From Ahaetulla prasina (lineage: Eukaryota; Chordata; Lepidosauria; Squamata; Colubridae), in NCBI RefSeq assembly GCF_028640845.1, contig NC_080539.1, positions 109,162,554 through 109,226,553 on the forward strand: a DNA stretch of 64,000 nucleotides, written 5' to 3'. The notes beneath the pieces were generated by a model. It saw nothing but the letters and a program-made list of their open reading frames with translations. It was not told where the DNA came from and did not search any database. Shown here one piece after another: positions 23,741-35,337 of this stretch. A program made the position numbers and the translations under genes. How positions within the stretch are numbered: the stretch's first letter is position 1; every line of letters starts with the position of its first letter.

Positions 23741-24602
23741 TCGTAGATTTCCACGGGTATAGGTATGTAGGTCTTGGCATATTCTGGTCTTTTCTCGTGT
23801 AAGGTTGAGAGTATCTTGGCGACGTTTCAACGAACGAGTCCCAGCCATGAAAACTGACACCGAACCCAGGATAACACACAACACCACCACCAATCATCCT
23901 CACCAGATTCAAACCCAAACCCATCCCACAGATGAAACATAACCAACATCCAGAAGCCAGACCATGCTGGCACCACTGGCTGCTGCACCCCCCTCCGATC
24001 CCCACACAAAGCAAGCTGACACACGCCAGGAACACATGACAAGACCTCGGACTCAGAGCCAAACCAAAACCCAGGATGCTGCATCACAGCCATCTGCTCA
24101 AGACATCACATCACAGAACTCCAGAGGCCACAACACCAAAGCTCAGGACATCACAACACAACCTACTACCCAGGATGTTATAGCATAAGACTCAGGAGGT
24201 CACATTTCCAGAACTCAGGACATTTCCAGGAAGCCCATTACCACTACAGGAGGTCACATTCCCAGAACTCAGGATGTTTCCACACAGCCCATTAACTAGG
24301 TCATTGCAACACAAAAGACTAGGACCACACCCACACTGGATGCTACGAAACAGCCGACCAATCTGCAAACACCCACTCCATCTACCAATCAAGATGCAAC
24401 CACACAGCCAACCAACCCGCTCACAGCAACACTCCCCATCTCCCCACCAGCATTTATAGAGAGACGGCCGCGCCAACCACACTTTGCTCGCACAAGCATA
24501 AAGCCGAAAGCACCAGCCTGAAGATGATGAGTGAGACCTCATCGAAACGTCGCCAATTTACTCTCAATCTTACACGGGAAAAGACCCGAATATGCCAAGA
24601 CC

Positions 24603-24608
<6 letters not shown>
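23741..24608 (+). mobile_element. foldback Penelope-like element
   Basis: The right end (about 24515-24608) is a Penelope terminal repeat in plus orientation, with GAAACGTCGCC and CTTACACGGGAAAAGACCCG. The left end (about 23741-23835) is the same terminus inverted (TCTTTTCTCGTGTAAG, TTGGCGACGTTTC). The interior is the low-complexity C-terminal tail region of the PLE ORF, plus orientation, rich in CAGGA(C/T)(A/G)T(C/T) units repeated in tandem at about 24070-24300. No RT or nuclease remains. The left core motif is decayed and the right is intact. Confidence 0.8.
24518..24551 (+). ncRNA. hammerhead-ribozyme-like motif
   Basis: CTGAAGA, then a 6-bp helix GATGAG/CTCATC with loop TGAGAC, then GAAA, ACGT and GTC. 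These are the hammerhead core parts in the right order (CUGANGA, helix II, GAAA, very short palindromic helix III, GUC). One extra U lies between the core and helix II. Hammerhead motifs are known in Penelope-like elements. Activity is not shown. Confidence 0.55.
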
Positions 24609-24636
<28 letters not shown>

Positions 24637-24688
24637 AATATAATACACATATAGTATGTATATGTAGTGTGCGTGTGTGTGTGTGTAT
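24605..24688 (+). repeat. (CA)n and (TG)n runs
   Basis: A CA run at about 24605-24637 and a TG run at about 24668-24687, between the Penelope fragment and an L1 tail. Confidence 0.9.
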
Positions 24689-24689
24689 C

Positions 24690-25200
24690 CATGTCAATCC
24701 TTTTTATTACTTTAGAATATAAAATACAAAAATCTAAAAGCAAATAATAGAAAAAATAGGGGAAAAGAAAAAGAGAAGTGTAGAGAAAAAGGGAAAAAGA
24801 AAGAAAAGGCATTGACTTCTGACACCAGTTGGTGCAGTAGAATAAGAAGTGACATCAAACCTCAACTTTTTACTTTTATATAATAGTATAAACTAGCCAT
24901 TTCTATGACAACATATCTATCTAATCAATAAAACCCAAAATCAAAGTTTCAATTTTTTTCCACCTCAAGCACAAAGTCCAGAAGCAGTTTCCAAGTAGAA
25001 ACAAAAGTACTTATGTTTTTTTCTTTTATCAAAGCAGTCAATTTAGCCATCTCTGCTAATCCATCAGCTTTTGCAACCATTCATCCATTGTGGGGATTAA
25101 TATCCTTCCATTTTTGTGAATAAAGTAATTTTGCTGCTGTCAATATATATAACATCAAAGTTCCAATTTTTTTTCCAAATCTTTTTCCATTAAACCTGAA
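24690..25200 (-). mobile_element. L1-like LINE 3' end
   Basis: The minus-strand conceptual translation includes GTLMLYILTAAKLLYSQKW, AKADGLAEMAKLTALIKEK and STFVSTWKLLLDF, the C-terminal end of a squamate L1 ORF2. A 3' UTR follows down to about 24690. One in-frame stop interrupts the coding part. The limit at 25200 is approximate. Confidence 0.65.
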
Positions 25201-26150
25201 AGAAAAGTTTCTGGTTTTATCTTTATATCACTTTAAGAAGCTTCTGTATTAGATTATGAATCCTATTCCAATATTAAGTGTTACCAATATCAAATCAAAA
25301 TCAAATAATATCAAAGAAATAGTTTAAAGTTGGAAATAGTCCCTTTTTTTGGCTCTTCACAATTTTGATCTTTAAATCATTCCAATGGCATCACAGGATT
25401 TGAAATTTGGCATCAATTTTTGGAATTCAAGAGGAGTCTTCAAAGTTTTAACCAGCTTCCTCTGTAAATCCTATTTAAAAAGTATCATCCAGGATTTCTT
25501 TTGCAACTGTTCTCTGTCCAGATCCTTTTCTTGATTAGTGTTTCGTATTCCCATTTTGGTAAACTTTGTTGTCTTCCATGCCTTCAAATGCTATATTGTT
25601 GTGTCAGGTAAGATTTGTATTTTAATTTTTTTCCCTCATCTTTTAAAAAATTAACTGTTGGAATCTGTACCATAACCAAGATATTAGTTATTAATATCTC
25701 AGTTCATTTTGTAAAACAAATTAAAGTGATAGCTGATTTGCTCATTTTAAATCTTTTCTACTTGATCCTTTAGTTCTCTCTAGTGTTCCTTTGCAACCTT
25801 CATCAAATAGAACTAAACCCATATTACGATCTCATATTCATAATATGGGTTTAGTTCTATTTCAGTCAATTCCCACAAATTATTGTGGGAATAATATACT
25901 TGTTCTTCAAAATTTACAAGAAAAATAACCAATATTCCAAATCTCTTTGGCCTCCCACTTCATTTAAAACTATCTTAAATCTTTTCTTTTCTTTTTGCCA
26001 ACTGTTTATAATTTTAAGCTCCTTAAATCCAAAGAAGCACGTAAAACTCACCTGGTCTCAAATTAAGCTTGCCATCCTGAAGATCTCTAATATTTGTACT
26101 GTAATTAAATTAAACATTTCCAAATGTGATTAGAAAGTAAATTTAGCTGG
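25200..26150. other. anonymous DNA, possibly more L1
   Basis: AT-rich. It may contain further rearranged L1 sequence, but I cannot align it by eye. It includes the perfect hairpin at 25805-25862. Confidence 0.4.
25805..25862. repeat. perfect 22-bp inverted repeat
   Basis: Arms 25805-25826 and 25841-25862 are perfect complements (arm core AACTAAACCCATATTA) around a 14-nt spacer. A smaller hairpin (TTCCCACAA and its complement) follows at about 25873-25893. Confidence 0.9.
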
Positions 26151-27046
26151 CTTAATAGCAGGGGTGGGATTCTACCAGTTCACACCTATTCACTAGAACC
26201 TGTTGTTAATTTTCTAAGCAGTTCAGAGAACCTGTTTTTGGAAGAAATCGCCTTTTGTTTATTCCCACTTTATAGGGATAATCCTGTAAAGAAGGCAGGA
26301 AGGAAACATTCTGGTGTTGTTTCTAACATAATCTTTATTGCCCTGTTTACAGAAACCTTTATTACATTCTTGGCAGTATGCCTAGACTTACTGTTGCCCC
26401 CAGAGCTTCTCCGGAGTTTTTTTTCTTCGCTGGTACTTTGCTGGGGCATGACTTTCTTAAAGGGGAAGGGTTGTTTTAAGCTTTTTACACTGCTGTTGGG
26501 AGGAAATACTCCCCTGTTGGAGTTCTACCAGCCGGGATGCAACGATCAGCCCTTTGAAGAAGTAATTGAATAATGAAGCAGAGCTGCCGGAAAGAAGTTT
26601 TTAATGACAAGGAACCAAGATGAATGACATTCAGCAAAGCTTCTTGGCTAGCTAGAAAGATTGACATTAAAACATGAGTTTACATACCCTTTCTGAATTT
26701 TAGTCTAAAACTAGTTTTTGGTGAAGTTTAATTCTGTGTTTATTGATGGGATAATTTTCACTATTCAGCTTTGTTTGGAAGGAAAAAGGTTAATCTCTGT
26801 TCCTGAAAAAAAACTGGGTTGCAAAATCTGGCTAGTTTCTGTGTCTGTTTGTTTGGGTAATTTTTTTAACAAGTAACAACTACTGTGTTTGCTCTTTTGC
26901 TATATTTTAGCATTAATTGCTTTCTTTGTAGTTAGGCTTATTTCAAGTGTTTACATTTGAGCTTGCCTGGGGTGTAAGCTCTGGCAATGAGCCAGACAAG
27001 GTTCGTGTTTTAGTTTTAAAAGGGTTTAAACTGTTGTGATTTAATT

Positions 27047-27442
27047 ACCATATTTTTCGGAGTATAAAATGCACCTGAGTATAAAACACACCTTAATTTT
27101 TGGAGAGGAAAATAGGAAAAAAAGTTCTGTCTACCAGTATTCATCTGGCTACCATCCTTAGTCTGGTCAGCTTCAGCACATTAGTTCACTGGTTTTGAGC
27201 GTGTGCACACACTTTTTATCCCCTGGTTGGGGATAAAAAACAGCTTCTAAAGCACAGCTAATTGTCAGAGAGAGAAGCAACGAGAAAAGAAGAGGAAGTG
27301 CAGAAGATCAATTCACTCACTAACACCTTGTTAGGGCTGAAAAAAAGCTTCAAAAAAGCTATATTCAGAGTATAAGACACACCCAAATTTTCAGCCTCTT
27401 TTAGGGGGTGGAAGTGCACCTTATACTTTGAAAAATACAGTA
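27047..27442. mobile_element. nested MITE-like repeat
   Basis: Begins CATATTTTTCGGAGTATAAA and ends CCTTATACTTTGAAAAATAC, roughly inverted termini. The phrase GAGTATAAAACACACC with relatives inside is typical of a dispersed amniote DNA-transposon derivative. The target duplication is not resolved. Confidence 0.55.
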
Positions 27443-27914
27443 TTTGTATTGTGTTTTAATTTTTTTCTGCCTCACGGTTTCTTTTTCTATCTGGGGAGGG
27501 GGTCTTCCTTCACTGCTTTAGTGGTTCCTGGCACTGTCCTTTTGAGGTGTACTTCCAAGATGCAGGATGCAAGCTTGGCACTGTGATCTTTCCTTAAATC
27601 TGGATGATTTCCTTAAGATATCTTGTGAGGTGAGTGAGACCAGCTGGTATCTTTAAGAGGTGCAAATGGATCTAAAGATTGCTTCTCCTGGGTGTGGTCT
27701 TTCCAGAGAACTTAAATGACCTCTCTGCTAAAGGGTTTTACTTTATGAGCAAGAGTTGGTGGCTGATAGTTATTGCCTTTTAACTATTTTAATTCCTCAA
27801 GGTGCTCTGGCACCCTGCCTGATTTGTAACTCCGGCTTGCAGGTCTTTTTATTCTAATGATTGGTATTTAGGGCAGCTTTTTGCAAGCAAAGAAGCTTTT
27901 TGCATTTTTGTACA

Positions 27915-28045
27915 GGTAATCCTTGACCTACAACAGTTCATTGAAAGGCCGTTCAAAATTACAATGGCACTGAAAAAAGTGATTTATGATCATTTTTCAC
28001 ACTTATGACCATTGCAGCATCCCCACAGGTCACGAGAGGCCAGGC
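27915..28045 (+). mobile_element. MITE fragment (TCCTTGACTTAT family)
   Basis: AGGTAATCCTTGACCTACAA followed by GTTCATTGAAAGGCCGTTCA and ATTGCAGCATCCCCACAGGTCAC. It matches the left third of the element at 13706. Truncated. Confidence 0.6.
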
Positions 28046-28259
28046 GAGGAGAAACACATCTCGATGTGAGTGATGTTGAGTTGGCCACTCCCACCCAGTC
28101 ACATGACCACCCAGCCACATCTACCCAGCTGGTCATTAGGGCAGACAACGGGTTAAATTATTTGAATCCCACCACTGCTTAAAAGCATTATTTTGCTTTG
28201 CTGTTGCCAAGTGCAAAAAATGTCACCTCCCTTGGCTCCTGATGCTCAAACTTGTACTT

Positions 28260-29440
28260 CTGCGCATGCGCGTTATGGCGGCGTTTTGAAACTCATGGAG
28301 ACGGCGGTCGGAAAGTCCTTGGGCCGTGATGCCGTTCAGCCGCTTGCCTAGCTGCCTGCGCTCTGGCCCCGCTTTTGTGATCATCTCGGCCGCCGAGAGA
28401 GAGGTCCCTGGGCCTCATTGAACTCTCGGCTGCCGAGTACAGAGTCGGAGGGGTTTTGGAGCAGCGAATGGCGGTGGCCATGTTGGGGGGGGTTTGAAGA
28501 GACGCCCGGCATGATTCAGCTGTTTTTCCGGCCGTTCGGGCCGTGGAAGGATATCAACGAAGGAGCATCCCGAACACCGACGGAGGGTATTGAAGGTGGT
28601 ATGCTGGATACCGGGTGTTTCGGATGGCTGGTAATTGTGCTTGCTGGGATGGAACCTGGAGGGGTAAGAACTCGGAGGGGTAGGAACATCGCCCCCCCCT
28701 CCCAGCTTGGACTGGAACATCGCGTCTCCCCCACTGCTGACTTTTGCCCTTGCCTGTCAAAATGGGGGGGTAGGAACATCGCCCCCTCCCTGCATGGACT
28801 AGAACATCGCGTTTCCCCCACGGAGGTTTGATCTGCCGGCCTAGTGGGGGAGGCATGGACGGCATGAGGGCACCGGCGGAGTCGTTTCAATCTAGGGTGC
28901 GTAACCGGGAATTCGAGGGAGACCTTTTTAGCTTGTGGTCCCACGGACTCCTACGGACTAGGACCCACATGGTTATCTATTTAAGGGTGGGTCCCGGCGA
29001 TTTTTTGGATACGACGATAACATCTCCGACGGCTAAGGATGGACACTTTTCCGCAATTGTGTGGACGACTTCTCCATGAGATATTCATTTGCCGAACTAC
29101 TACGACTGCGAGGTTCCCCCACCTCGCAGGAATGGCCCTCCAAGCTATCGAGGGCTTACCTTAACGAAGGGTCTTGGGACCCAGAGAGGTGGCATGCGGC
29201 CAAGAAGAATTTGTGGGGTTTTTTAAATAGTTTTTTAAACAAGAGTTTTTTAAGGGGGGGGGGATTTGACGGGTGGGGGTGAGGACCCGTCGGGGAGGGA
29301 TCCAGCCCCTGTGCTAGTTCGCGACATTACGCCATCCTGTCTGAAGGCAGGGGGGGAGGACGTTCCAGGTTTAGAGGGTTGTTCGATCTGTACGGTTAGT
29401 GGGAGAGGCAGATATGGCGGGGGGAGGGGCCGCATCGAGT
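28260..29440 (+). promoter_or_regulatory. CpG-rich L2 5' leader with direct repeats
   Basis: GC- and CpG-rich stretch preceding the L2 endonuclease. A block containing TAGGAACATCGCCCCC and then GAACATCGCGT occurs twice, at about 28677-28735 and 28768-28825, a spacing near 90 bp. Repeated units in a LINE 5' UTR can act as promoter monomers, which is inference here. ORFs up to 137 codons resemble no known ORF1. Confidence 0.55.
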
Positions 29441-29441
29441 T

Positions 29442-30984
29442 GTGGGAGCACGTGTTCGATGTTTGAGAGCGATCACGTGCTCTGGCCCCTCAGTCCCTAC
29501 CCGTTCCTCGGGTGGCCATGATCCTCAGAGCTTGGATCTTCGGCTGTTGTTATGTAATGCCCGGTCCATGGCTAATAAGGCTCCCCTGATTTGTGATCTT
29601 ATTCAGGGGGGGTCCGCGGACCTCGTGGGCATTACGGAGACCTGGTTGGGCCCTGAGGGGGGGTCCCCTTGTTGAGATGTGCCCTCCAGGTTTCCGAGCA
29701 TTTCATCAGCCGAGGGTCCAAGGTAGGGGTGGGGGGGTGGCGGTTGTCATTAGGGAAGATCTAGAGCCGAGGGAGACCACTGTTCCTCAGATTGCCGGCT
29801 GCGAATCCCTCTATGTGCGGTGGGGCTATAGGAATCAGTTGGGCTTGGTGATCGTGTACCTGGCTCCTTGCTGCGTGACCACAGCCCTGCCCGAGCTGTT
29901 GGAGGTACTGGCTGCTGTGGCGGTTGAGACCCCCAGACTTATAGTCATGGGGGATTTCAACTTGCCATCAGTAGGCTTGTCATCGACGGCAGCTCAGGAG
30001 TTCCAGGCTTCCATGACGGCCTTGGACCTGATTCGAGTAAATGATGGCCCTACGCACACAGGGGGAGGCACGCTGGATCTGATTTATATCTCTGGACAGT
30101 GGTTAAATGATCTGGTGTTAGATGATTTAGTAACTGAACCAATGTCATGGTCGGATCATTTTCTCCTTCGCCTAGACTTCCGAACCGCCATTCACCACCG
30201 CAGGGAGACGGAACCTATACGGTGGTTTCGTCCCAGGCGCCTGATGGACCCTGAGAGGTTCCAGACGGAGCTTGGGCCATTCCCTGAGGATCTGGCCCAC
30301 GGCACGACTGAGGAACTGGTCGTGGCCTGGGAACAGGCCGCGGCCGGGGCCCTGGACCGTGTCGCGCCTTTGCGGCCTCTGACCCGGCGTAGGTCTCGTC
30401 CGGCCCCCTGGTTCTCCGAGGGGCTGAGGGAGATGAAATGCCGGAGAAGACGCCTAGAGAGCACCTGGAGGTCCAGTCACTCCGAAGTTGATCGGACACT
30501 AGTGAGGACCTTTACTAGGACCTACCTAGTGGCAATGAGGGAAGATAACCGCCCGGCCGCCCTGTTTCGGGTGACCCGCTCTCTCCTACATCAGGAGGTG
30601 CGGGATGACCCTTTGCAGGGACGAGCCGAGGAGCTTAGTGGTTATCTATATGATAAAATCGCTCAGCTGAGGGACGGTCTGGACCGAATTTGGGATGATC
30701 CAAGCGAGGGAGAGGAGGCACGTCTTGTTGAGCACATTTGGGATGAGTTTGACCCTGTGGCTCCCGAGGACGTGGACAGGTTGTTGGGGAGGCTTCACGG
30801 CACGACATGTTTACTGGACCCGTGTCCTTCCTGGCTGGTACTGGCCACTCAGGCGGTGACACGAGGCTGGCTCCAGAGGATTATCAACGCTTCTTTGTTG
30901 GACGGGGTTTTCCCTGCCGCCTTGAAAGAGGCGGTAGTGAGACCCTCCTTAAGAAGCCCTCTTGGACCCAGCTATTTTGGGTAA
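29442..30984 (+). pseudogene. L2 endonuclease and linker
   Basis: APE-type endonuclease that would nick target DNA. LLLCNARSMANKAPLICDLI and ITETWLG open the domain. After a frameshift in the G-run near 29660 it continues in a second frame with [19 protein letters not shown] (catalytic Asp and Asn), [18 protein letters not shown] and [13 protein letters not shown] (the SDH catalytic end). The linker follows to VAPEDVDRLLGRLHG and EAVVRPSL, where a second frameshift near 30945 ends the frame at 30984. Catalytic residues are present but the frame is broken. Confidence 0.88.
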
Positions 30985-32309
30985 TTATCGTCCAGTCTCC
31001 AACCTTCGCTTTGTTGCGAAGGTTGTAGAGAGTGCCGTGGTGCGACAGCTACCCCAATACCTGGATGAAGATGTCTATCTAGACCTGCTCCAGTCCGCTT
31101 CCGACCCGGATACAGCACGGAGACAGCTTTGGTCGCATTGGTGGATGATCTCTGGAGGGCCAGGGACAGGGATATTCCTCTGCCCTGGTCCTATTAGACC
31201 TCTCAGCGGCGTTCGATACCATCGATCATGGTATCCTGCTGCGCCGGTTGGGGGATTGGGAGTGGAGGCACCGATATCGGTGGTTCTCCTCCTATCTCTC
31301 CGACCGTCGCAGACGGTGTTGACAGGGGGCAGAGGTCGACCGCGAGGGCCTCACTTGTGGGGTCCCACAGGGGTCGATTCTCTCACCCCTGCTGTTCAAC
31401 ATCTACATGAAGCCGTTGGGTGAGATCATCAGTGGTTTCGGGGTGAGATACCAGCAGTACGCTGACGACACCCAGCTGTACTTTTCCACCCCGGGCCACC
31501 CCAATGAAGTTGTTGAAGTGCTGTCCCGGTGTTTGGAAGCCGTACGGGTCTGGATGGGGAGAAACAGGCTCAAGCTTAATCCCTCCAAGACGGAGTGGCT
31601 GTGGATGCCGGCACCCCGATTCAGTCAGCTGCAGCCGCGGCTGGCTGTTGGAGGCGAGTTACTGGCCCCAAAGGATAGGGTGCGCAACTTAGGTGTCCTC
31701 CTGGATGATCGGCTGTCGTTTGAAGACCATTTGACGGCCGTCTCCAGGAGGGCCTTCCACCAGGTTCGCCTGGTTCGGCAGTTGCGCCCCTTCCTTGATC
31801 GGGATGCCTTATGCACAGTCACTCATGCGCTCGTTACCTCTCGCTTGGATTACTGTAATGCTCTCTACATGGGGCTCCCCTTGAAGTGCACTCGGAGGCT
31901 TCAGTTAGTCCAGAATGCAGCTGCGCGGGTCATAGAGGGAGCTACGCGTAGCTCCCATGTAACACCGCTCCTGCGCAGACTGCACTGGCTGCCTGTGGCC
32001 TTCCGGGTGCACTTTAAGGTGTTGGTTACGACCTTTAAAGCGCTCCATGGCTTAGGACCTGGGTACTTACGGGACCGCCTGCTGTTACCACACGCCTCCC
32101 ACCGACCTGTACGCTCCCATAGAGAGGGACTTCTCAGGGTGCCGTCCGCTAAACAATGCCGGCTGGCGGCCCCCAGGGGAAGGGCCTTCTCTGTGGGGGC
32201 TCCCACACTCTGGAACGAGCTTCCCCCGGGTTTACGCCAAATACCTGACCTTCGGACATTCCGTCGCGAACTGAAGACTCATCTTTTTATCCGCGCGGGG
32301 CTGGCTTAA
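30962..32309 (+). pseudogene. L2 reverse transcriptase, multiply frameshifted
   Basis: RT segments lie in different frames: [20 protein letters not shown] from 30974, [19 protein letters not shown] (RT motif A, from about 31182), then a long intact frame 31407-32309 with YADDTQLYF (catalytic YADD), [62 protein letters not shown] and APTLWNELPPGLRQ. The end ELKTHLFIRAGLA matches the other copies. At least three frameshifts between 30945 and 31410. Confidence 0.88.
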
Positions 32310-32525
32310 ATTGGGATTTTAATGTTAATTTATTAATTTTAAACGGGGTTTTTTAGAATGGTAAATTTTAATCACCAGGCTAATTTTAAATAAGTTTTTT
32401 AAATCGTATTTTAAACTTGTATATTGTATTGTCGGTTTTATCATGCCTGTACACCGCCCTGAGTCCTTTGGGAGAAGGGCGGTATAAAAATCAAATAAAA
32501 TAAATAAATAAAATAAATAAATAAA

Positions 32526-33885
32526 CTTGCAGGAGAAAGCTGTTTTATGTACTCCTCACAATGAGCTGCAATTCAGAACACTTGTGGACAATATCTGGTT
32601 CCCTTCCTTCTCCAGAGAGATTTTGAAATACCAGTTACTTGCCAATCCTTTATTCTTCACAATAGTCATTGTCTCTGCTGTTCAGAGACCTCTCCAGTCA
32701 GTCATGCCTCACATGGGAGTCCAAAATAGTTAACACTTTCAAATAATTATGTTGTTTCCTAGGAATGACACACCAAGTAATTTAACTACAAGTAAGTATT
32801 ATCAACTGACCAATAAATCCAGAGTTCCAGAAATACCATTAGCAAATTAGTAGCATAAAACCTGCCCCAAAGTAAATTTACTAAGAAATCCTCTAAATCC
32901 TAAGTTGCTCTAAGGTAGAAGATACTGAATTCTACATGAGGTACTTTTCTGCATTTTCAAAGTGATGGTCGTCTTTCATTTGATGTTGATTTTAATGACA
33001 ACTTACTTTGTTAATAGCAATAGAAAATGAAGTCTGAAAGCAAAGGGAACACTGACAATCTTGAATCTCGCTTTTCACTAAGGAAACTTTGGGTATTATA
33101 ATTTTGGTTATGATATAAGTCCTCTGTCTATCTACATAGAAATTGAAAGCGCAGACATACTGAACACATTAGTTTCTCAGTGCACATTTCATGACTTTAT
33201 CACTTTTCTTGGCTTGGCAGAGAAAAAAGTGATTAATCAATCAGACATAGGTTTTCTAGGCCTGGTCTTGATTTATGCATCCGCATTTAGTAAACCCTAA
33301 AAGCAGAACATTCTGATTTATTAGTAGAAAGCATATCTTGTTTGGTCTCGGAAAGACTTATACTATGGTGACAGGAAATAATATGTGAGTTCATTATATG
33401 GCTACACAAATATAGGTTTTCTTCTACTGCTGGGCCTACCACAAGCAAATAAAAAACTTTTATTTGAAGTGAGGAAAAGAAAAGTAGTAAAATAAAGGCA
33501 CAACATCTTTACACAATTTAAGCAACCATTTTTATTATCATTTCTTTCACTGAATAGTTTCCTTGGGGATATAGTTTGTAATCTGCCAGTGTGACTTTTT
33601 TAAAAACCAGAATTAAATAAAATATAGCCTATTCTAGATCCAGATGCCTATTTATGAAGGGGAGAACTTAATATTTTCTTTCCATAAAATTTAATTTTGC
33701 AGAATTTACACATATATAGAGAGGAAGAACGTTTAAAAATATTGGAAAAGATTGTTGTTCAGTGTCCCAAGAATTCAGATTTTCATCTTCTCCCAAATAC
33801 TACAGGTGGTACAAAAGCATCAGAGGAGAGAAGAAATAGAGTGTTTCCCAACTGTTAAGTCCTCAACCCATGTTACATTATTTTA
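32526..33885. other. anonymous DNA
   Basis: About 1.36 kb, no gene or repeat recognised. Confidence 0.5.
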
Positions 33886-34350
33886 TTTATTTATTTATTT
33901 ATTTATTTGTCAATCATATATAAGATAACAGGTAAAAGTATAAACATAATTTGGATACATGAAAAGAGTAAAAAAGGAATATTAGGAAAGGGATGGTAGG
34001 CACACAGGTGCACTTATGCACACCCCTTACAGACCTCTTAGGAATGGGGTGAGGTCAACAGTATACAATTTAAGGTTAAAGTTTTGGGGAAGCTTGGGGA
34101 AGAAACTACAGAGTCAGGTAGTGCATTCCAGACATTGACCATTCTGTTACTGAAGTCATATTGTCTGCAATCAAGTTTGGAGTGGTTTACCTTGAGTTCG
34201 TATCTATTATTTGCTCGTGTATTGTGGCTGAAGCTGAAGTGGTCATTGACAGGTAGGACATTGTGGTAGATAATTTTATGTACTATGCTTAGGTCAGACT
34301 GAAGTCTGCATAGTTCTAAGTTATCTAAGCACAAAATTTTGAGTCTGATG
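33886..34350 (-). mobile_element. non-LTR retrotransposon 3' fragment
   Basis: The minus-strand ORF 34334-34038 reads DNLELCRLQSDLSIVHKIIY, YELKVNHSKLDCRQYDFSNR and MVNVWNALPDSVV. This is the conserved C-terminal region found after the RT in CR1/Rex1/jockey-type elements, ahead of a 3' UTR that ends in the TTTA run (plus strand 33886-33908). It differs from the CR1/L3 and L2 copies nearby. I do not assign an exact clade. Confidence 0.7.
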
Positions 34351-35270
34351 GAAGAAATGTCCTTCTGTGTTCAGTTCCAAGTGGGGGAAAAGACACTGGA
34401 AACATGGAGACTGCTTGGAAAGATGGTTTAATGGTGGACAGGAATCACATGGCTTGAGTTCCTGAACGGAAAAAAAATGGGGCCGAGATGCTGAGAGTTC
34501 CTGGGTTTTATGCCCTCTCTGAGCTCTGAACTTCCTGGGGCACAGGAAGAGTATCCTGATTGGTTGTCAGACTCCCAGGTCTTAGCTAGCCTTGCCCGGC
34601 TAATGTAATCTTCTCAGGTGCCATGTGGTGAGTTTCTATTGCTATATGAGTCCTTTGTGTTGCAGATGGGATGCTGAGGCCTTAATGGCCCATTGACAAA
34701 GGTGGAGGGAATGAGTTTCTGCCTCCCTTTTGGGGGAAAATATTCTGCCTTTTTAGTATATCCTACAATATTTCATTTTTCTAGGAGATGGGTGGATTTT
34801 AACTTCCAACATTACTTAATGGCACAGATTCAGTCTCAAAAATAGATTACAGACACATTGAATAAATCATCTACTACACATTTCAGGTATCTCATTACAC
34901 CTTGTCTAATGGGATAAATTTCTAAAAACATGAAGATTGGCAGTTCTTGTCCTGGGTAAAATGTGCAAGTTTTTGGCTAGGCAAAAAGCATAAATAAAGA
35001 GAAAAATGATACTTTTACATTAGCAAAGAGAAAATACATTTTTTTGCACTAGGCAAAATATTAACAAGTCAAATAGTGTAGCTTTACAGTGATTGGCAAG
35101 AAGGAAACCCTCAAAATGCAAAATCCCAATTCAGGTGGTAGGAAGTTATTTTAATTTGGTAGCAAATTTCACTTCGCAAAGCTAAATATGTTTTTCAGAG
35201 CAAAGAAAAACAAGGGTAGCTATTTTAGTTCATGAGGCAAGAGTATTATAAAATGTGAAGGTGGCATTTG
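34351..35270. other. anonymous DNA, moderately GC-rich first half
   Basis: 34359-34770 is richer in GC than its surroundings and resembles a dispersed repeat, perhaps a solo LTR. I find no paired ends or target duplication, so I leave it unassigned. The rest is AT-rich. Confidence 0.4.
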
Positions 35271-35337
35271 AATTCAGAAGGAACTCTTTTTTTTTAATTG
35301 AAAAAGTTTTACAACAAACAAGTTTTTACAAAAAAAT

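Larger units (their letters stand above)
26159..28177 (+). mobile_element. 2-kb hAT-like element, no transposase seen
   Basis: Starts CAGGGGTGGGATTC and ends TTTGAATCCCACCACTG, imperfect terminal inverted repeats. Flanking octamers CTTAATAG (26151-26158) and CTTAAAAG (28178-28185) match at 7 of 8. The first 90 bp or so and the last 50 bp match the 137-bp element at 62348, which looks like an internally deleted relative. The interior has no ORF resembling a hAT transposase. It contains an apparent nested repeat (27047-27440) and a MITE fragment (27915). Confidence 0.75.
28260..32525 (+). mobile_element. L2-clade LINE, near full length
   Basis: The most complete L2 in the window. A CpG-rich leader (about 28260-29440) precedes an APE-type endonuclease, RT and C-terminal domain. 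The 3' end is CCGCCCTGAGTCCTTTGGGA, a hairpin-like tail GAAGGGCGGTATAAAAATC and an AAATA-rich end. The reading frame is broken at several places. Other L2 copies here (B at 39305 and 41100, C at 42166, D at 45172) align to it. The 5' boundary is approximate. Confidence 0.88.

Noticed and set aside
23741..23835. A sixth hammerhead-like motif at the left end of the first Penelope fragment
   Set aside because: GACGTTTC is there but the helix and CTGANGA parts are lost (AACGAACGAGTCCCAGCC), so it does not qualify.
24070..24300. Short spaced repeats suggestive of a CRISPR array
   Set aside because: Units are imperfect, unevenly spaced and part of the Penelope low-complexity tail. The genome is eukaryotic.
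28260..29440. CpG-island-like region that could be a host promoter or first exon
   Set aside because: It leads directly into the L2 endonuclease, and its downstream end aligns with the leader of copy D at 47160-47420, so it is LINE 5' sequence. No host protein is recognisable.
34359..34770. Possible solo LTR
   Set aside because: The composition is distinct, but I find no matching TG...CA ends with a target duplication and no second copy in the window.
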